A DNA stretch of 64,000 nt from Caenorhabditis elegans (lineage: Eukaryota > Nematoda > Chromadorea > Rhabditida > Rhabditidae). A program made the position numbers and the translations under genes. The DNA lies in NCBI RefSeq assembly GCF_000002985.6, contig NC_003279.8:10726001-10790000 (forward strand). The letters run 5' to 3'. The notes below the pieces were generated by a model. It ran no database searches. It was not told where the DNA came from and worked only from the letters and a program-made list of their open reading frames with translations. Positions 56,115 to 64,000 of the stretch are shown in pieces. Every line of letters begins with the position of its first letter. The stretch's first letter is position 1.

Positions 56115-57847
56115 TTATCTCTGAAATAAATAAAGTTCAACTTGATATAGTTTTCCCTTATCGTAAGTCAATTTGTCCTTCGGCAAGGTGGTGCGGCAGA
56201 ATCGTTTGATAACGTGTCCGTCTTTACCAACAAAAAACTTTGTAAAGTTATAACAGATCGAATCGCCTAATATCCCGATAGAGTCGCCCAGTGTCACGAC
56301 ATTCACTTTCTTCAACAACTTGTACAAAGGATCAGTGTTTACTCCGTTCACATCGATTTTTTGGTAGATTTTTGGCTGGTATTTGAAAAAATAGGGAAGA
56401 TCACTCTCCCAGGACGACTCCTCATTATTGGATTGATTGCACGGGAAGACGAGAATTTCGAAAGAGCAGTCATGGAATCTGAAAATGCGGAAATTTCAGG
56501 GATTTTTTTTTAATTTGTTACGCTTTGTGTCATAATTTTGAACTTGGACCATAGGCATTTTTAAACAACTAGGCTCAAATTTTTGAACTGATTTTTCTAA
56601 TTTTTCGATTTTTTTGGTTTATTTATTATAGTTTGTCAAAGTTTTTCATGATTTTGTTTCCAATTTTGGCTAAAAATTTTATAATTAATTCAGAAAGTAC
56701 ATTTTTTGGAAATTTTCAGAAATTAAAACGCGAAATCAACAGTCTGCGGCTGAAAAATACGGAAAAATTAAATTTCTGTTCAAAGTACTGAATTTGAGCT
56801 GAAAATATGAAATTCAATTATTTTTTTTCACTAGTGAGTGCACTTTTTTCACAAACAATTTAAATCAAATATACGTTTTTTCTTGATCATAATTTTCAAA
56901 TTGAAAATTTCCAACAAATCATTTCTAAATTTGGAAAAAATTTTAAACCTCGCTAATTTTGCTCTGAAAATTGAATTTTCCAGTTATTTTTTCCACCAAT
57001 AGCCAATTTGCTGTTCTAAACTTACAAATCAAACAGCTCATCGATTTGATTGAAGTTGGAATTGGAGAACTGAACGACATTCACAATGAGAATCACTTTT
57101 CCGCTGCAAATAAGGGATTTTTAGAAGTGGAAATGATTGAAAATGCAATAATTTTGCTAAAATTCAAGTGAAAATTGAAAAAAATGTTATATTTTCCGAA
57201 GTGAAAATAGTAAATTTTAAGCGAAAATTTGACAGTTTGATCAAATTTTGATTAAAACATATCTGGAAAAACTAAAAATTTTAGCTGAAAACCGATTGTC
57301 AAAAACTGTTCCAAAATGACTTAATTTTCATTTTTAAGCTGACAATTTAAACTTTTAGTGGTTTTTCTACAATTTTCATAGAATTTCTATCAAAATTACA
57401 ACTGGAAGTTGGACAGCGGAATAATTTGTTCTTCTGGGGTTTTCACCGAAATTCCGAACACCGAGATCTTTTCAGACGAGATAGAAGACTGAACGTTGAT
57501 CACGGGCGGCTGGAAATGGAGAAAAAAATGAGTGAAAATATGTATTTGGAGTTTTTTGAGGTTTAGGGAAAAATATAGTTTGAGAAAATTCGTGGTTTTT
57601 TAATTTTTGTTGAAAAATTATTATAACGCCAAAAGTGATTCAATTTTTCATAAAATACTTAAATTTTTTTATAATATAGTACAAAAAATAGTCTCGGAAA
57701 AAAATAATTGAAAGAAATGCATTTTTATTCAAATTTTTTTAATTTCTCAATTCATGATAAGCGCCAAAAATCTTTTATTCCTCAACATGGTGATATCCTA
57801 ATCAATATATAATTGCGTACTAACTTGTTTAACAGCAAAAACCACAT
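56115..57847 (-). CDS. Glutathione peroxidase-like protein lacking the peroxidatic Cys/Sec
   Basis: Exons 57821-57847 (tentative, MWFLLLNKL), 57400-57509, 57026-57103 and 56115-56478 join in phase to 192 residues. Family landmarks are ISVFGISVKTPEEQIIPLSN, GKVILIVNVVQFSNSN (where active enzymes have NVAS-x-C/U-G), EILVFPCNQSNNEES (active: FPCNQFGxQE), NGVNTDPLYKLLK and ICYNFTKFFVGKDG (active: WNFTKFLV). The residue aligned with the catalytic Cys/Sec is Ser, the Trp is Tyr, and the Gln and Asn are kept. A peroxidase reaction is therefore unlikely and the fold may serve another role or be decaying. The first exon is the weakest call. It follows the NDK-like gene by about 150 bases on the same strand and converges with the F-box gene. 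Confidence 0.65.
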
Positions 57848-57999
57848 ATCCTTAGAAAAATTGTGAGATTTAAAACGGAAAATTAGGATAAAGTCGGTGA
57901 ATGACTATTTGCCGACAATGAGCTCCGAATGAACTCCGAATGAACGACAACGAAAATGCCGAAACTAAAATCACATTGATATCTATGCGTCTAAAATAT

Positions 58000-58981
58000 T
58001 TAATCAAAGCGTGTACCTTCTTTAAACTCTTCGAACCAGAGCACATATTCTCGGTTGGCTGACGCCACAGAATCAGAGCAGTGGCATCCTTTGTGAGTAT
58101 CACGAACGACAAGGTCATAGAAAATTGATCGAAATTCCCCAACTTCAAGTTCCTCTCCGAGAATAACCCGAGCTCTCTTCACGACGTCACATCCTTCCCA
58201 GAGCATCGCGACGACTGGTCCAGAGCTCATGTAATCGATAAGCAATGGGAAGAATGGTTTGTCCTTGTGCATAGAATTCCTTTAAAAAAATTATTGACTG
58301 CCCTAAAATTTAGAGATTTCCTGAAAACTTACATTGAGAAGCTCGTCGGACAATTCCATAGTTTTATTTTTGATGAGTGTGCATTCGGAATGTGTAAAAC
58401 GGGCCTTTATATCTTCGATGAAATTACTGAAAATTAAACAAAATTTTATAAACATTTTCAAAAATGTCGAGTCTCCACTACGAAAGTGGGGAAGTACCGA
58501 AAAATATGCTTTCGCAACCTCCTCACGCTTATTTCGTAACCCTCACACTGTTTTGTTTTAAAATAAAAGAATAAAAATTTTGAGATTGATAACGAAAAAC
58601 GCGCGAGGTTAGTGAAATAAGCGTGCGGGGGCTCCTATGCACACTTTTCGGTCCTATTGAGTTATTTTTGTAACTTCCGTTATTTTTGAAAAGTATAGAA
58701 AACTTGCAACTTACATTTTCTCGTCTTCTTTGACAAGTATGACGAGCTTTTCCTTATCCAAGTGGGCCTGCGAAAGAAGATGGTGATTCATCCGCTGGAT
58801 ACGGTACTTTTTCATCGAAACGCCACAAGAGCACAAGAAATTGGCCCCGTCGATTTTGACATCACCTTTGGGATCATACAATTCCTGCAATCCAATAAAC
58901 TAAGATATTCCCTGATTGAATTTTTACCATCAGCTCCGTAGGTTGATAAAATTCGGGAAACTTCCGATGGGTCTCATACAT
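58000..58981 (-). pseudogene. Nucleoside diphosphate kinase-like gene with a frame break
   Basis: Exons 58928-58981, 58715-58884, 58333-58426 and 58000-58279 are seen. The first three join in phase: MYETHRKFPEFYQPTELM, then a segment with LCSCGVSMKKYRIQRMNHH, then an NDK start (KLVILVKEDEKINFIEDIK..., MELSDELLN). The last exon has a clear NDK body (HKDKPFFPLLIDYMSSGPVV, VVKRARVILG, HCSDSVASANREYVLWF, with the active-site His in HCSDS). At the junction the phase gives EFYAQGQTI rather than the family EFYAxHKDKPFF, as if two bases of a CA run were lost. The KPD of active NDKs is KED. It may be a pseudogene, or may use the weak donor at ATT/GTCCGA to keep frame. TCTTTAG directly before ATG suits trans-splicing. 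Confidence 0.55.
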
Positions 58982-59127
58982 CTAAAGACAGATTGAAATG
59001 AGAAACATCATAAATAGTGAAGAAATAAAACTGGTTCCGTGAACCATAGTTCCAAAGATCATGGGAAAACGAATTTTAAAATATTATTTGAATCATCATT
59101 GGAAAAATAATCAAGGAATTGGATAAT

Positions 59128-61642
<2,515 letters not shown>

Positions 61643-61654
61643 CTGTAAAATATT

Positions 61655-62241
61655 TGTAAAAAAGTAAAAACTATCAAAAACAGATCCAATGAAAATAAAA
61701 TGGAACTCGGTAATTTTCAAACTCAATCTCACAATTTTTCGATGGAAAACATTTTAAAAATATAGCAATTCTACAGCTTTTATGGCAAAAAAATAGGGAA
61801 AAAATTAGAATTCAAAAATGTTCGTCGACAACAACGCAAAACCACAATCGTGTCGAGACCCATCCGAGTAAGCCGATGTCCCTTTAACCAACCCTATCGC
61901 GGTTTTTTTTTAAATTTTTAAAATTTCTTCAAATATTTCGTCCGTTTCTCTTGTGGACCGCTGTTAAAATAGTTAAATACTTTATTTTTCAGAAAACAGA
62001 TAATTTATACCAAATTGACAGATGTAGAGCTAAACTCCTCAAAATTTTCTAAAGTTCTTATAATTTTACTGTTGTCTGCGTTTCAAGGCCTGAAATATTG
62101 TAGGCACTATCGTAGGATTACAACCGGATTTGTAACTTTGATTATCTGAAAAGGAAAAATATTAAACTTTTCTTTCAGGATTTTTCGCAATTGCCGGCGT
62201 AATAATTGCTAAAAGTCGACTTTAACTTCAATATATTTTAG
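61655..62241. other. Spacer between SPT16 pseudogene and MARCH6 fragment
   Basis: No coding frame is supported. A family 1 repeat fragment (CGTGTCGAGACCCATC, then CCCTTTAA) lies at about 61850-61890. Similarity to the intact spt-16 intron 1 ends just upstream of the exon 2 acceptor, so a duplication breakpoint lies here. Confidence 0.4.
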
Positions 62242-62794
62242 CATTCCGAATCTGAAACTAGTTCCCAAATGCCATCTCTCCTTATCATTATAGTCTTCTT
62301 GCTGGTATTCTTGGAAATTGGATTTTTCCCTGTAATGTGTGGATGTTGGATGGATGTTTGTACACTTCCATTATTCAATATAACATTATCACAAAGAATT
62401 GCAACATTTGCCACAGCTCCATTCATGTCAATATTCCTTCATTGGATGGTTGGAATGATTTATGTATTTTATTCAGCGTCATTTGTGATTCTTCTTCGAG
62501 AAATCCTTCGTCCTGGTGTACTATGGTTTATGAGAAATCTCAACGATCCCGACTTTAATCCAATTCAAGAAATAATTGATCTACCGTTCACGCGGCATTT
62601 CCGAAGACTTGTTGTATCTACAACTCTGTTCTTTTCAACGATTCTTCTGACATCCTACATCCCGCTCAACATAATCTCATCACTTATTCCACATCTTCTA
62701 CCCTACAGAAACTCCACTTTCTGAACTCTCGCTGGAATTGATGTTTCTTCAAGAATTCATCACAATTGTGTACTCTCACATGGCCCCTCCGTAA
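62242..62794 (+). pseudogene. MARCH6/Doa10 (marc-6-like) gene fragment
   Basis: After TATTTTAG the frame reads HSESETSSQMPSLL, then hydrophobic segments with strong MARCH6 similarity: LEIGFFPVMCGCWMDVCTLP, FLHWMVGMIYVFYSASFVIL, LREILRPGVLWFMRNLNDPD, then FNPIQEIIDLP and RHFRRLVVSTTLFF. MARCH6/Doa10 is a large multi-pass ER ubiquitin ligase; only a few of its membrane segments are here. The frame ends at TGA 62724 after LPYRNSTF. The expected continuation (ETPLSELSLELMFLQEF) is present in another frame and then stops at 62794. With no RING domain and a frameshift, this is a duplicated fragment. Confidence 0.75.
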
Positions 62795-63136
62795 ATAACA
62801 TGGCGGGAATATTGCATGCGGAGTGGTTGCGAAAGTGCGTGCGGCTGTTGCGTTCCTTGACCACGCCCAACTTCATTCCATTCTTTTTCGCGCGCAATCC
62901 TCACTTTCAGCTCTAATTTTTCAGAGTTTACAGTTCTTCAGTGAAAAAATATTTGTCTCGTCAAAACGTTTTTTTCAAAATTTTAAAATTGTGTCAAAAA
63001 AAATTAATTTTTTCGCAAATTTCAAACTTTTAGCCTATCCGAATCCGTTGCTGGTCACTTTGTTTACGTTATCGATTTTTGCTTCCATCTCTCAATCCTC
63101 GTGACTTTAACACAATTTCTAACTTTCAGGGGAGAA
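62795..63136 (+). promoter_or_regulatory. spt-16 upstream region
   Basis: 342 bases lie before the intact spt-16, with GC-richer words (GCGAAAGTGCGTGCGGCTG, TTTTTCGCGCGCAATCC). A FOXO-like TTGTTTAC is at 63060-63067 and an AACTTTCAG trans-splice acceptor at 63121-63129. The marc-6-like fragment ends just upstream. Confidence 0.45.
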
Positions 63137-64000
63137 ATGTCTGGAAAACGGGCAGTTCTCAACAAGGATCTCTTTTTCCAGAGAGCGGAGAGGCTTTATG
63201 AGCACTGGGTTTGTGACTTTCAGGACTTTACGAATTTTTAATCAAATATTTTACAGGAGAAGGGAGCCGATGGTCTAGATTCGATCAAATCACTTGCTTT
63301 TGTATACGGAGAGACTGATAATCCATATACAAAGACCAGCGCACTATTTGTAAGGATTTTTCAGAATTTGTTCAAACTCAAGACAAATTTTTATTTCAGA
63401 CCTGGCTGTTTGGCCACGAAATCGCTGACACAGTCCTGTTGCTTCTCAAAGATCACATTTACATTCTCGGAAGTAATCGCAAAGTCGAATTCTTCGGATC
63501 AGTCACTGGAGACAATCAGAGCTCAGGAAAAGTGCCAACAGTCAGCACACTGCTCCGCGATAAAACCGACAAAGACGCTGGAAACTTTGAAAAGCTCATC
63601 GATCACATCAAAAGTGCCGGCGGAGATGTTGGAAATTTCGTCAAAGAGAAATTCAGCTCGGAATTCGTCAGTTCGTGGAATAAGGCGCTCGAGGAAGGCG
63701 GTGTCAATAAGAATGACGTCACTCTCGCGTTTACTCATCTGTTCGCAGTGAAAGACGATAAGGAGATGGATTTGATTCGAAAATCAGCACAAGCTACAAC
63801 CGCATCATGGACAGCTGCAAGAGCTCGCTACGTAGAGATCATTGATCAAGAAAAGGTGCTTATCGTTCTGAAAATAGTTGAACCAGGAGTCCGCTGCAAG
63901 CATTTCTACATAATTAGCCAGTTTTTGGTGATAGAATATAATGAAGCAGTTGATGTATCTGAAAATAGCTTTTAATTCAATTGAAAAAGCGGAAGAACTG
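63137..64000 (+). CDS. spt-16: SPT-16, FACT histone chaperone subunit (5' part)
   Basis: Exons 63137-63208 (MSGKRAVLNKDLFFQRAERL...), 63257-63349 (EKGADGLDSIKSLAFVYGET...) and 63400-63855 are in phase. The gene continues beyond the window after the donor AAAAG/GTGCTT. The encoded part is the N-terminal aminopeptidase-like domain of SPT16: TWLFGHEIADTVLLLL aligns with TWLFGYELTDT of the human protein, and KKVEF-type and AVKDDKEMDLIRKSA blocks follow. FACT (SPT16-SSRP1) reorganises nucleosomes during transcription and replication. The ATG lies 8 bases after AACTTTCAG. Exons 2-3 are almost identical to the inverted pseudogene at 61044-61642. Confidence 0.92.

Noticed and set aside
57870-58148. 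Minus-strand 92-codon frame overlapping the NDK exon
   Set aside because: The NDK motifs (MSSGPVV, HCSDS) are in a different phase, so this is a shadow.

Overview
The window is nematode nuclear DNA and almost certainly Caenorhabditis elegans chromosome I. It is AT-rich, with many short introns, TTTTCAG acceptors often lying a few bases before start codons (trans-splice sites), abundant palindromic dispersed repeats, and several gene products I recognise: DAF-16, KIN-3, RPN-10, MRPL-9 and SPT-16. Exon structures were read by eye from splice signals, phase and protein-family similarity. No database was searched.

Left block (about 0.9-18.4 kb) is a dense housekeeping cluster. It holds three paralogous one-helix microproteins of the STMP1 type (918-1329 +, 1822-2722 -, 4475-4677 +). 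Also present are an RNMT-activating mini-protein with an RGG tail (3770-4218 -), the 19S proteasome ubiquitin receptor rpn-10 (4928-6391 -), mitochondrial ribosomal protein mrpl-9 (6638-7658 -), the casein kinase II catalytic subunit kin-3 (8039-10240 +), mitochondrial cysteine desulfurase NFS1 (10704-13774 +), a small unrecognised candidate gene (14015-14395 +) and a GT11-type fucosyltransferase-like gene (15437-18349 -). mrpl-9/rpn-10 and kin-3/NFS1 have operon-like spacing.

Central block (about 18.4-50.7 kb) is the FOXO gene daf-16 on the + strand. At least three alternative 5' ends (f-type at 24632, a-type at 37103, b-type at 45508) splice into common 3' exons. The a/f and b forms use different exons for the N-terminal half of the forkhead domain, joined at the same codon boundary. 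The introns carry GC-rich promoter-like islands, foldback repeats, a C17 tract, a GA tract and FOXO-type sites. One stretch near 30.2 kb looks like an extra exon.

Right block (about 51-64 kb) is rearranged and partly decayed. It contains an inverted pair of F-box/FBA_2 genes (52.6-53.4 kb - and 54.2-56.0 kb +) separated by a MITE. A compact minus-strand row follows: a glutathione-peroxidase-like gene lacking the peroxidatic residue, a frameshifted NDK-like gene and a broken SPT16 copy. Next comes a truncated MARCH6/Doa10 fragment, and then the start of an intact spt-16 on the + strand, running off the window. The two SPT16 copies form a young inverted duplication.

The points most worth checking are the microprotein cluster, the SPT16/MARCH6 inverted duplication, the peroxidase with a missing active-site residue, and the candidate extra daf-16 exon. 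I found no CRISPR array, rRNA or tRNA gene, or prokaryotic mobile system.
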